From Dermanyssus gallinae (taxonomy: Eukaryota > Arthropoda > Arachnida > Mesostigmata > Dermanyssidae): a stretch of DNA of 64,000 nt. Under the pieces are notes generated by a model. It saw only the letters and a program-made list of their open reading frames with translations. It had not been told where the DNA came from and ran no database searches. A program made the position numbers and the translations under genes. Of the stretch, positions 1 to 9,540 are shown piece by piece. The stretch covers positions 46,001-110,000 of the forward strand of contig QVRM01007062.1 in the NCBI GenBank assembly GCA_003439945.1, written 5' to 3'. Positions within the stretch are counted from its first letter, which is position 1; each line of letters opens with the position of its first letter.

Positions 1-744
1 CCGCTGTCTCGTATACGGCCGCATCGTATGCTCGTTATACCAGCCGGGAAGTCGGAGCAGCCGCTCGTCTTGCAAAAGACCGCAAGCTGGCTAAAAATCG
101 CGAACTTAAGCAAGTTTCAACTTCATTGTTTAACCAGTCACCTTTGAGACATTGGACCTAGTGGGAAAACTCGCAGTGGGTTTTCTGGCGGAGCTGGAAA
201 CTGAATGCTTGTCAGTTACTTCTACAGAGGATAGCAGTTAAAGTCAATGCGGACACGCCGTGTCAGTCATCGGTTCATTGGCCACGGGCAAGCAACTCGT
301 CGTTCGGTCATATCCGGGGTTGTAATTAAATGAGAGAAAAACATGTGGCAGAGGACACCCTCATAGTGCAATTTGTTTTTTACTGATGAAGCTGCTCAGC
401 AGAAGATAACCTTAACTCAATTATGATTGAATTGTGCCAGAACTCATCTTAAGCTAGGCAAAGTTTGCGGCCGAGAGCTTACTTTGCATCTTGTGTCATT
501 TTACTTCGATCTTAAACTTAATTTTTAAAGCAAATCATAATAATGTGGATAACGATGAGCGCTTTTCGGGCTCGTTCCTCTACAACTCTGGAGAGCGAGG
601 TGCCGTTTAGCGTCCGAGACACGCCCAATGTAATACGGCATGAGGACTGCAAGGGGCTTTTAATGATACATATACTTACCTAGTTACGAAAACACTGGTA
701 CGTTTTTTGCATACATGCAAAGTCATACTACTGATAATGGGGGG
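1..744. other. No recognisable gene
   Basis: I see no open frame with recognisable protein similarity, no RNA gene and no clear repeat in this stretch. Confidence 0.5.
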
Positions 745-813
745 ATGGTAATGCACCATCCCTTTTTATTAAAATATCTATACATAGCTTAGCTACTAAG
801 CCACCTTGTCCGG
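745..813 (-). repeat. SINE-B fragment, internally deleted
   Basis: Read on the minus strand, this has the tRNA-like head of the family (GACAAGGTGGCTTAGTAG) and then, after an internal deletion, the tail motif GATGGTGCATTACCAT. The fuller copy at 2931-3120 has both parts. Confidence 0.6.
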
Positions 814-1808
814 CGATCTGGGTAATTAATAAGTGGGTAATGAATAAAACAAAGAATACATAACTAAGCGTGTTTGGTTTAGCTGCTGGGGCTCAATTTC
901 CCACAGAATAATCTTTAACCTGTACATTGCTAAAAAGTAAAGCGCTCTTAAAACGTCATCACTGATTTATTGTTCGCAAGGGGATCTATTGAAAGCTTTA
1001 ACGGTCAACAAAACTTAAGGTATTAGGGCCTTGGCTGCACTAAAGTTCGTTCGATCTCCACTGTAAAACGCACGTTGTGATCTTATGAGGTAAGACCTAT
1101 TTAAGGTGATCATACTAAAAATATTTGCACATTAGATTAAAGACGCTATGTAAAACAAATATTTGTGAATAGCAGCTGCCTGTGATATTAAAGCGTGAAA
1201 GCAGTAGGTACGATTTATATTTTCAGGCACCCGTCTTGGCCATCCGCCAAGCAAACGGACCGTTTACGAATTCAAATCGGGTACGCGGACTTTAAGATGA
1301 TAAACGGTTTACTCTTTTAATTACTGTGACGAACATAAAAATATCAGCCGTCACCTAGCGTTAGCACTGTCATATCACATGATTATTTATCCTAATACGG
1401 AATAATATTTGACCTGCACACCTTAGAGATAAATCAAACTTATTCTAAAGGCTCATCAGCGCTTGGAAACGTTAAGGTTATGATGCTGTTAGGGCCCTGG
1501 CGTTTTATGTTTGCACAATCGACCTTAATGTCAAGTGTACTAAATCACTATACACTACTAAAACAAACATTTTGAAAGTGCGACCTATATACAGGTATAA
1601 CACAGCTTAGCTTCCCATTACTAGGCAGCTAAGAGGTTGACTTAGGTTATCTACGTGAATTCTTGCCAGGTGTAATTGTATTCGTTAAACTTGATTTTAA
1701 TATTTCTTGCAACATTTTAGGATTATTGATAGTTCCGTAGATATACAACATCTAAACATGTTTTTCTGCAAATAAGGCGCTTTTGTTACTCCAACATAGA
1801 CAGTCCTG

Positions 1809-1889
<81 letters not shown>

Positions 1890-1915
1890 TTCTGTCTGTG
1901 CAATACGTCATTCCA

Positions 1916-1954
<39 letters not shown>

Positions 1955-2930
1955 ACGAGCTCGCTTGGTTAGATAAGGTGTGGTAACAATCTTACGTGGG
2001 CGCAAGTAGCAAGCATAGTTGAGGCGCAAAATACAGCTCATACGCGTTAAATATGTTACACCGATGTGGATTTTCATGTACTCATTCAGGACAATGCGCC
2101 TCAGGATTTGCGCCACGCCAACAAAGTTTTCTGCAAGCCACATTTTTAGGAGTAATGGAATGCGAACGGTTCTACAGCTCCATCTAGACGCATCTAGGAA
2201 CCGACTCGTGTGAATTCTCCTCTCAATTTTTTAAAATAAAAATACATTGTGCGGCGTCAAGGTAGATAAGTTTCAGAGTTCATTTCCGGCGATAAAGGCT
2301 CTAGTATTTTCTGCCCTGGGGGTTAGGGCATACTCGTTGTGGAGAAACCATTGCTTAAGAGCTCTTCCTGATAAGCGTAGTATAAACTTCTGGTAGGCGT
2401 AGAGCACCAATTACTTGTCACAATGCGGCCCCCCTTCAAAGCGATCATCCTCACAATTTCACTCCTGGAGATGATGATGGCTACCACTACCTTGACGGTT
2501 AGCGCTTTACTTTTGGAGGCGTCCTAACACTTGACTATTCTTATCTCTGGAAGTTAAGCAGAGGGTCATGCAATTTTATCTAAGTTTCATTAGTTTAGAC
2601 CGTCCCTCGTATAATTAATTGTATCCGAAATTCCCGAGCCAGTGGTGTTTTGATTAAAGTGGCCGTGAAAGATCTTACGAAAGCGCACTGCATTCAAGCA
2701 CGACGTTCGTCTTCCAATGCATAGGTGTATGTTTGAGTTTTCATTAATAATGAAAAAAGGTTATATATATATATATATATATATATATCGTGCCAGTCAG
2801 TACAAAAAGCCGCTGAGAGTACTAAGCCTACCTCCTCAAAGCTCTGTATTAAGTAGGCGATAAGACTGAACAGACACTAAATGCACAGCCAGCGCTAGTG
2901 CGTCGTTTATGTCTTCCTGCTCAATTTGAA
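814..2930. other. Gene-poor stretch with (TA)n arrays
   Basis: No convincing coding region. It holds (TA)n arrays at about 1811-1887, 1920-1950 and 2762-2788. Tyr-Ile repeat open frames here come only from translating TA repeats. Confidence 0.6.
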
Positions 2931-3120
2931 TGGTAATGCACCATCTATTTTTATTGACCCATCTGTGCTCCCCATTTTTGATTTGATCATGGTCAATTAA
3001 AATATATTCCGGCATTCACCTTGTCAGAATTGTCAGAACCAACTAAAGAGTGACCGGTCCTGGATCCACAACCTCCCGAATCCAAAGCAATGGCTTTGCC
3101 ACTAAGCCACCTTGCTCGGT
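2931..3120 (-). repeat. SINE-B copy (tRNA-derived)
   Basis: The minus strand begins ACCGAGCAAGGTGGCTTAGTGG, nearly identical to the head of the copy at 54335. That head includes a good polymerase III A box (TGGCTTAGTGG). The B-box region is diverged (GTGGATCCAGGACC). The body shares AAGGTRAATGCCGGA with the 54335 copy, and the tail shares GATGGTGCATTACCAT with the fragment at 745-813. Confidence 0.75.
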
Positions 3121-3447
3121 GACTAACTGCAGTCTTCTTTAGCCTTCTTCTTTTGTCTTATCAGGTTTTATCTATTGTGCAATGCTTAATCAAAGCTCTT
3201 CTAATTTCTCAAATGCACTCAAACCTTTCTGAACGTTGTACAAAATAACTGTACGCAGCCCATTTATCGGCATGGATCCTGTACCACGTACATAATTGTC
3301 AGTCTCTCACGCTGTTATTTCTATGAGAACCGTTCGTTTGAATTTTCGAGCCAAACAGCAACAAAGATGACGCTATCTATGAGTAATTTGTAAACACCAG
3401 TATCACACTCCACTATGCACAGATATTTTAAACACGTTCTTTGGCCC
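3121..3447. other. No recognisable gene
   Basis: Nothing recognisable; no open frame of note. Confidence 0.5.
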
Positions 3448-3448
3448 C

Positions 3449-3452
3449 TATA

Positions 3453-3489
<37 letters not shown>
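3449..3489. repeat. (TA)n microsatellite
   Basis: A nearly pure TA array with one interruption. It abuts the 3' end of the truncated RLE element that follows and may be that element's target or tail. Confidence 0.9.
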
Positions 3490-3493
<4 letters not shown>

Positions 3494-3856
3494 AAAAAAT
3501 TATTTATACAACTTATTATGTTAGCACTTTAGAGTCAACAATTGCCTCCCCGTGAATGTGTAGTCACGGGTTCTCTAACCCAGGATTAGCCCAGTTTGAA
3601 CAGATGCTGCGAATGTCGAGCGACAGCCTCTGACGCAAAAATTCTGGGCTTCTGCCCACACGCTGCTGAATCAACTTCAGTGTAAGCGGGCCTGGTTCTC
3701 CCATTGTTTTGAAAGCCAACGGACAAAAATGGTGCGGATAACCAACACCAGAGTATTTTATACACTTGTTAGCCTCTGCTAACCTAAACGCATGACCTGC
3801 CTGGTCCGCACCTGCACCGACCATTGAAGGAGCTAATGAGTCGGATATATATATAT
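3490..3856 (-). mobile_element. 5'-truncated RLE retroelement 3' end
   Basis: On the minus strand an open frame starts with SDSLAPSMVGAGA and continues through GYPHHFCPLAFKTMGEPG, RQRLSLDI and NWANPGLENP. This is the C-terminal part of the restriction-like endonuclease region, matching the end of the full-length ORF2 at 6060-8948 but from another subfamily. A 3' UTR follows with CTCTAAAGTGCTAACATAA. The retroelement homology begins at TCCGACTCATTAGC, the same nucleotide as in the copy at 60557. The catalytic PD...D motif lies upstream and is absent, so no active endonuclease can be made from this piece. Confidence 0.75.
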
Positions 3857-3857
3857 A

Positions 3858-3913
3858 ACATTGTGATGTTATATTAATCATTTACAATACGTTTGCACAC
3901 TCGGCAGTGCTCA

Positions 3914-3915
<2 letters not shown>
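3858..3915. repeat. Left arm of inverted repeat flanking the retrotransposon
   Basis: About 58 bp whose reverse complement recurs at 9149-9208 with roughly 90% identity by eye, for example ATCATTTACAATACGTTTGC here and its complement there. Both arms lie outside the (TA)n that borders the full-length element. Confidence 0.8.
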
Positions 3916-3948
<33 letters not shown>

Positions 3949-3986
3949 TATATATTTATATATATATATACATATATTTTTTTTTA

Positions 3987-4018
<32 letters not shown>

Positions 4019-4020
4019 AT
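3916..4020. repeat. (TA)n array at the 5' side of the retrotransposon
   Basis: About 105 bp of TA repeats with short T-tract interruptions, directly before the presumed 5' UTR of the full-length element. Confidence 0.9.
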
Positions 4021-4030
4021 TTTTTTTTTT

Positions 4031-4515
4031 CTCGTGTTCGAATCGGCAGAGAGTAGACGTGTTCAAAATTTGCTCCGGCTAATTTGACCCGTTTACCCTG
4101 TTTAAGAGTGACAACCGTTAAAAAAACTACAACAGTGACAAAACAGACTAAAAGGTGTCTGGAGGGGTGTGAAGCCCACTCCAAAGTGTACCACGTAGCG
4201 CTGCTGGGGGTTTCAACTCCACTCAGCCTGACTGGCGATTGTGTTCGATTGACGACGTCATTACAACGAGTGTTTGTTTACATTTTGACGTTGCTTCGCG
4301 GTCTCCTATCGCGAGAGGCCAGCGTACAGCCAACTGACTTCGTGGACGAGACGGGAAAACGCCGCTTCGCACGCAAAGTTACCGGGTTCAAAACCCGCGC
4401 GTGACGGCAAATTTTAATCAAAGTTATAATATTTTTAAATAAATTGAGTACATTTTACGTTTTACCTAGTTGATTTTATCAATTTAAAACGTATCGATTG
4501 CCTGCAAAAGCCACG
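4031..4515 (+). promoter_or_regulatory. 5' leader / presumed internal promoter region of the retrotransposon
   Basis: The sequence between the (TA)n/T-tract and the first in-frame ATG of ORF1. A 106-codon open frame (4084-4404) lies in it but has no recognisable domain. An in-frame stop (TGA at 4471) separates this region from ORF1. Non-LTR elements generally carry an internal promoter here; I see no decisive motif. Confidence 0.4.
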
Positions 4516-6063
4516 ATGCCGCCCAGCAGGGGTGGTACTGCCCCGCCGCCTACCCTGGATATATCCAGGTTACGAGAAAACTCGACTGACGCCAGTACGT
4601 GTGCTGATCAGACCGACGCCTCGAAGGATGTCACAGCAAACACCCGAGATGCGCCGGCAATGGAGGTTTCTGGCGAACCGAGCTCATCCTTACCGAACAC
4701 CTCCGCGCTTGATTCCTGCGCTGGAAGCGTCACGGCAGAAGAGCGCGTCATAGGCTCCAAGCGCAAGAAGTTGTCTTCATTCTCTGCAAGCGCCGAAGAC
4801 GACCAGGTCGTTGAGACTAATGATGGGTTTACACGTGTGGTAACTCGCAGGGAAAAACTGACTGCATCCCGTGAACAGAAAAGCCTAGCTAAACTAAAGG
4901 AGAGTATATCGTCTGGCGAACTAGGGACATTCAAGGTGATTATTCGGAGAGAACCATCCGAAGGCGAAGCCTCAGCAGAGTTTCCTGAAGGCTTACTACT
5001 ATCAACGTATAAACACATATACGACGTGGCTCCCGGATGCAGAATATCCGGCGATCGGAAGTCCATTATTGTGTGGCTTTCGCGAATTGAAGACGCTTGC
5101 CGGGTGCTTTCGATTTCAGCCCTAGGGAACCTACCGGTGGTCGCACACAGCCCATCCCTATCGATATTTAAAGCCAGGATACACGGAGTTCCAGTGTCAA
5201 TCACCGAGGAGGAGATACTACGCGAGCTGTCATCACTCGGAGTCAATCACGTGAAAAGATTGTCTCACATGCGAAACGGAGCGAGAGTTATGCTCAGTAA
5301 AGTGATTATTTCATTTACGCGCCAACCTCCGCCATCCGTCTTTCTTGGATACCAAACCCACCAAGTAGTTCTCGAGCCCGACCAACCCAAATTATGTCAC
5401 AAGTGCCTGAGGCCAGGACACTTCGCCGACAGGTGTACAATGCCCCAAGTATGCAAGAAGTGCGGCACCCCCGGACACCTAGCCGCAAGCTGCACCAATT
5501 CAGCAAGATGTGTGAACTGTCGTGGTGCTCACGCAGCGGGTTCATCTGCCTGCCCTCGCTTGGCCTACCTTCGGGAAAGAAACCGAATTATACTGGAAGC
5601 CCGCACACTGCAACAGGTGAAGGTGCTGCACCCGGCGGCCGAGATCAGCGACATTTCTCCCACATCAGCCCTGTCTGTAGACAGCACATCTCAGGTTCCA
5701 AAACAACCTTCTTACGCTAGCGTCGTCCGCGGAATATCTCAGTCGCACAACGACCCTACACCGCAGCTGCTACTACCAGCTCCCATATCAATCCCCACCA
5801 GAAAAGGCGGAAGATCGACAGGGAGGTCCCGCCGCAGGTCGCCCGTTTTAAGACAGCGTCGAGTCAAAACACCCGTCAAGCGCACACGTAAAGCGACTCC
5901 GGCTGTGCCCAGCTCCAAAAGCACCTCCTTCGGACTGTCTCAAATTCTTGCAGGATTAAGCCCAGAGATATCGGCCAAATTTAAGGCCTTATTAGAGCTT
6001 TTGGAGCCGCTGTTGCAGCTGCTACCATTAGTGGACAATCTGCGTCGAATCGTACAACCATGA
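4516..6063 (+). CDS. Retrotransposon ORF1, gag-like nucleic-acid-binding protein
   Basis: A 515-aa protein from the first in-frame ATG; an in-frame stop lies 45 nt upstream. The N-terminal ~200 residues are Ser/Thr/Glu-rich and probably disordered. A region around residues 215-285 (SLSIFKARIHGVPVSITEEE onward) looks like the RRM-like fold that precedes the knuckles in gag proteins of Jockey/R1/I-type LINEs. Three zinc knuckles follow at residues 294-346: CX2CX4HX4C (CHKCLRPGHFADRC), CX2CX4HX4C (CKKCGTPGHLAASC) and a variant CVNCRGAH...C. The C-terminus has a basic Arg/Lys stretch and ends with a Leu-rich segment. By family knowledge it packages element RNA into a ribonucleoprotein. Its stop overlaps the ORF2 start as ATGA, which suggests coupled translation. 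Confidence 0.88.
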   Translation: MPPSRGGTAPPPTLDISRLRENSTDASTCADQTDASKDVTANTRDAPAMEVSGEPSSSLPNTSALDSCAGSVTAEERVIGSKRKKLSSFSASAEDDQVVETNDGFTRVVTRREKLTASREQKSLAKLKESISSGELGTFKVIIRREPSEGEASAEFPEGLLLSTYKHIYDVAPGCRISGDRKSIIVWLSRIEDACRVLSISALGNLPVVAHSPSLSIFKARIHGVPVSITEEEILRELSSLGVNHVKRLSHMRNGARVMLSKVIISFTRQPPPSVFLGYQTHQVVLEPDQPKLCHKCLRPGHFADRCTMPQVCKKCGTPGHLAASCTNSARCVNCRGAHAAGSSACPRLAYLRERNRIILEARTLQQVKVLHPAAEISDISPTSALSVDSTSQVPKQPSYASVVRGISQSHNDPTPQLLLPAPISIPTRKGGRSTGRSRRRSPVLRQRRVKTPVKRTRKATPAVPSSKSTSFGLSQILAGLSPEISAKFKALLELLEPLLQLLPLVDNLRRIVQP

Positions 6064-8948
6064 ATGATTATGATCGCACAGCTCACGGCGCAGAAGCATC
6101 ACGCGCTACTTCATCTACTACTAAATGTCCACTATGCGACGGTCGGTACACGCGACGTGGACTAACAAGACATATATCAGCTAAACACCCGACCGCCACT
6201 GTCGCTTCCTCTTCAATACCGACAACCTCTGATCTCCCCCGTTTGCAACCGGCGCAAATTTTGGAGGATATTCAAGCTGTTATGGGACAAATTAGGTTGA
6301 TTCGAATCGTACCAAAGTCAGTAAGGAGACAAGTGGCCGAAGCTCTTACCCGTGTACTCTCAGCAGTCTCATCTGATAACGACGTCGAAGCATGGTATGG
6401 TCTTTTCTCCTTTGCACCCGTGGTCCTTCGTCTTCCCCGCGCCCGCAACGACGCTTCATCCCTCTCAGTCATAATACGCAACAATCTCCGCGATTTCTCT
6501 CAAGGTATGCGTCTGTCAGACGTGATTGCCACCTCTCATGCCCGCGTTTCGACTCCTAAACCATTCAGGAATGATACGGTGCGGCAGTCCATTATTAAAC
6601 TCTCTGAAGGAGATGTTTCTGGCGCCGCCAGACTTATCGTTTCCACAGATACGATAACGCCCGGCATTGACCGTATAGAGGCTTTGCGAGAGCAACACCC
6701 ATTAGCTCCCGAGGACCTAGAATGGCCGGCACTGACCAGAACCCCTATGCCCTACGTCACATCAAAGGAAGATATTCAGGTGGCTATCAAGAGCTTCTCT
6801 AAGAGCTCCGCCGCAGGGCTAGACTTTATGAGACCGCGGCTATTAATGGACCTTCTTTCACCGTCCCTCAACGACGTCGCCGCTAGCCTGCTCTCCGCAT
6901 TGGCAAAGGCTGTAGACATTCTTCTTTGGGGCAACCCCCCTCCTTGCCTTCAACCGTTGATATTCGGCGCAAGACTATTTGCCCTGAAGAAAAAGAACGG
7001 ATCGGTACGTCCGATTGCTTGTTCGTCTACGCTACGCAGGCTCGCCGCAAAAATCGGAAGTAACCACAACAAGGCCGTTATTTCTAACGCAACTGGTGCA
7101 CATCAGTTGGGATTTGCAACGCCGGGCGGGACCGAGGTAGCCATTCATGCAACTCGTGCTTTTCTCGATTCTCGCGAACGCTCAGGGGTTCTTGTGAAGC
7201 TCGATTTTAGAAACGCTTTTAACAGTATGAGACGCGATCATCTGATGAAGGTCGTTGCATCCCACGCCCCTCATCTATTGCACCACGTCGGGCTGGCTTA
7301 TCGGCATCCTTCCCATCTGGTCCTGCCTGAGCATGTTATTTCGTCCGCCACCGGACTGCAGCAGGGAGACCCCTTAGCACCACCTCTGTTTTGTCTGGGT
7401 ATTAAGGATCTGGTAGATTCCTTTAAAAGCCCGCTGAACCTCTGGTACCTTGACGATGGCCTACTAGGAGGAAACGTTCATACAGTAGCGGAGGACATTC
7501 GACGGGTCCTTAACTATGGTGTAATATCTGGGCTGGAGTTAAACCCTGCCAAATGTGAAGTATGCGCCCTGGGCTCTACCGGTGAGGCTTCCCCAGATAT
7601 ACAGTTACTTCGAGACCTCCTGCCCGGCTGCAAGGTGACTGCCAAGGACGATCTGGAACTACTCGGTGTACCACTTTGTCCCAAAGGGCTTACAGCAGCA
7701 ATCGAGCGCTGGAGAGTAAAACTGGAAAATGCCGCCGCTCGTCTTCCTCTTCTAGGAGCCCATCGGGGACTCTTCTTACTCAGGTCTTCTTTCTCTTCCT
7801 TGAGACTCATCCACCTTCTTCGAGGAGCTGACCTATCCAATCGGGTCGACGACTTGCAAGCGCTCAACGAGTTGACACTGTCTACCCTCGAAGCTCTGCT
7901 CAACACATCTTTACCACCTAGCGCACGGCAACAGGCATTACTGCCCGTCTCTCAAGGAGGCCTCGGGGTTCCGAACTTACAGACCTTGGCCGGTCCTGCC
8001 ATAGTCTCCTCCATGCTAAGCGCAGAAAACAGGGCAACCCCCCTTTTAGATACAGCAGGAGTTGGCCAGTTTAGAAGCCGCCTAGCCCAGCTTCAGGGGA
8101 ACCTTGAGGCCCGGTGCGGTGGCAGGCCTGACAACATACTATCTCAACATGACTGGAGTGCCCCTTTACACGCTGAAGTACAACGACGGCTCTTTAATGA
8201 AGCTCCCGACGACACGACCAGAGCTCGCCTAAACGCCGTGTCCGCCAAGGATTCAGGCGCCTGGTTACACGCGCTTCCCAGTGCACCCATAGGCACCCTT
8301 CTTGACGACGAGACGATTCGTATTGCAGTAGGCCTACGACTGGGGACAGACCTGGTTAGCCCCCATCGGTGTCAATGTGGTCACCCCGTCGACAAACTGG
8401 GACATCACGGCCTCTCGTGTATCATCAGCGCAGGCCGACGCTCTCGACATGCCGCTATCAATGAGACCTTCAGCAGAGCCCTCAGATCATGCGGTCGTCC
8501 GTGCATCCTCGAACCCCCGGGCCTCTGCGTGGAGGACGGCAGGCGTCCAGACGGGATGACACTTACACCATTCGAGCAAGGCAAAATGCTGGTTTGGGAT
8601 GCAACCGTTACCGACTCCTTAGCACCTTCTATGGTCGGTGGCGGCGCATCCGAAGCCGGTTATGCAGCCCACCTTGCGGAGACCAGCAAGCTAAGAAAAT
8701 ACTCATCAATTGGGTATCCCCACGAATTCTGGCCACTTGCGTTTGAGACCATGGGTGGTCCTGGTGTTCGGACCAGACAGCTGATCCGCAAAGTCGGCAC
8801 TTTGTTAGATCAGTCAACCGGTGATAACAGATCGTCGTCCTTTTTTAAACAACGTCTGGATCTCGACATACAACGTGGAAACGCGGCCTCCGTTCGGGGC
8901 ACACTTCTGAAGTGGTCTCGGCCTAGCCTAAACGAGGCGGACACGTGA
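6060..8948 (+). CDS. Retrotransposon ORF2: C2H2 finger, reverse transcriptase, restriction-like endonuclease
   Basis: 962 aa, uninterrupted. A C2H2 finger (C23, C26, H38, H43) presumably contacts target DNA. Reverse transcriptase spans about residues 232-540. Its motif A is LDFRNAFNSMRRD (D382), motif B is GLQQGDPLAPPLF, the catalytic centre is WYLDDG (D465, D466), motif D is GLELNPAKCE and motif E is LLGVPL. After a thumb region comes the Cys/His motif CQCGHPVDKLGHHGLSC (from C771). The RLE signature follows as RPDG (D831) and WDATV (D847), then the tail AGYAAHLAE...GYPHEFWPLAFETMGGPG. There is no AP endonuclease. The expected job is target-primed reverse transcription: nicking the target and copying element RNA. 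YLDD replaces the more usual F/YADD. All residues I expect for activity are present. Confidence 0.92.
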   Translation: MNDYDRTAHGAEASRATSSTTKCPLCDGRYTRRGLTRHISAKHPTATVASSSIPTTSDLPRLQPAQILEDIQAVMGQIRLIRIVPKSVRRQVAEALTRVLSAVSSDNDVEAWYGLFSFAPVVLRLPRARNDASSLSVIIRNNLRDFSQGMRLSDVIATSHARVSTPKPFRNDTVRQSIIKLSEGDVSGAARLIVSTDTITPGIDRIEALREQHPLAPEDLEWPALTRTPMPYVTSKEDIQVAIKSFSKSSAAGLDFMRPRLLMDLLSPSLNDVAASLLSALAKAVDILLWGNPPPCLQPLIFGARLFALKKKNGSVRPIACSSTLRRLAAKIGSNHNKAVISNATGAHQLGFATPGGTEVAIHATRAFLDSRERSGVLVKLDFRNAFNSMRRDHLMKVVASHAPHLLHHVGLAYRHPSHLVLPEHVISSATGLQQGDPLAPPLFCLGIKDLVDSFKSPLNLWYLDDGLLGGNVHTVAEDIRRVLNYGVISGLELNPAKCEVCALGSTGEASPDIQLLRDLLPGCKVTAKDDLELLGVPLCPKGLTAAIERWRVKLENAAARLPLLGAHRGLFLLRSSFSSLRLIHLLRGADLSNRVDDLQALNELTLSTLEALLNTSLPPSARQQALLPVSQGGLGVPNLQTLAGPAIVSSMLSAENRATPLLDTAGVGQFRSRLAQLQGNLEARCGGRPDNILSQHDWSAPLHAEVQRRLFNEAPDDTTRARLNAVSAKDSGAWLHALPSAPIGTLLDDETIRIAVGLRLGTDLVSPHRCQCGHPVDKLGHHGLSCIISAGRRSRHAAINETFSRALRSCGRPCILEPPGLCVEDGRRPDGMTLTPFEQGKMLVWDATVTDSLAPSMVGGGASEAGYAAHLAETSKLRKYSSIGYPHEFWPLAFETMGGPGVRTRQLIRKVGTLLDQSTGDNRSSSFFKQRLDLDIQRGNAASVRGTLLKWSRPSLNEADT

Positions 8949-9034
8949 TAGTCACAATACATACCCGCTAGGCACACTGGCTTAGCTAATCTCTTGTAAT
9001 ATGTGTTCTACAAACATAATATAATATACGAAAA

Positions 9035-9037
<3 letters not shown>

Positions 9038-9121
<84 letters not shown>

Positions 9122-9148
9122 TATATATATATTTTATATATATATTTA
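9038..9148. repeat. (TA)n array at the 3' side of the retrotransposon
   Basis: TA repeats with two short T-tract breaks. They follow the ORF2 3' UTR directly, so they could be the element's tail, the insertion target, or both. Confidence 0.9.
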
Positions 9149-9208
9149 GGCGAGCACTGCCAAGTGTGCAAACGTATTGTAAATGATTAATAAATCATCA
9201 CAATATTT
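9149..9208. repeat. Right arm of inverted repeat flanking the retrotransposon
   Basis: Inverted partner of 3858-3915. It is followed by another (TA)n at 9211-9227. Without the retrotransposon the two arms would form one large palindrome with (TA)n at its centre. Confidence 0.8.
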
Positions 9209-9540
9209 TCTATATATATATATATATAGCTAACTAGTCGCAAACACTTACGCGTTGTATATGTTCATTTGTGTTCTAACTCAACTGTTTTTTTACTAGC
9301 GACATGCAAGTAACAATAGAGAAAGGATATAAAACTTTGCACATGCAAGCAGAGCTGACAATGGCTCCTTGTCGAAGCCAAATATGCAAAGTATTTGTGT
9401 ATATTAGTAAGATATGTAATAGCACATGTGCACAAAGCACATTATGCATGGCTAATGTCATTTGGTATGTTCGACACAAGTATTTCACCGGCCAAAATTT
9501 TAGATGGGATGGTGATCAATGCTGCTCTGATTGCATAGGT

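Larger units (their letters stand above)
4031..9040 (+). mobile_element. Two-ORF RLE-type non-LTR retrotransposon, near full length
   Basis: A roughly 5-kb element bounded by (TA)n on both sides. It has a 5' leader of about 485 nt, ORF1 (gag-like, zinc knuckles), ORF2 (C2H2 finger, reverse transcriptase, CCHC, restriction-like endonuclease) and a short 3' UTR ending in A/TA-rich sequence. There are no LTRs and no AP-endonuclease domain. Both frames are open throughout, so the insertion looks young or recently active. Exact ends cannot be fixed because any target duplication is hidden in the (TA)n. RLE elements that I know of (R2, R4/Dong, CRE, NeSL, HERO clades) usually have one ORF, so a separate zinc-knuckle ORF1 is unusual. 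Clade assignment is open. Confidence 0.85.

Noticed and set aside
1697..2143. Open frames of Tyr-Ile repeats (also at 3893, 12458, 39041, 41139 and elsewhere)
   Set aside because: They are translations of (TA)n microsatellites, not genes.
4084..4404. 106-codon frame in the retrotransposon leader as an extra ORF
   Set aside because: No domain and no sign of coding constraint; most likely leader sequence.
4498..4515. TTG start giving a 521-aa ORF1
   Set aside because: The first in-frame ATG is at 4516. A non-ATG start is unlikely in a eukaryotic element without further evidence.
3858..9208. Terminal inverted repeats of a DNA transposon carrying the two ORFs
   Set aside because: The ORFs are clearly reverse-transcriptase type with no transposase, and (TA)n separates the arms from the element. 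I report it as an open oddity instead.
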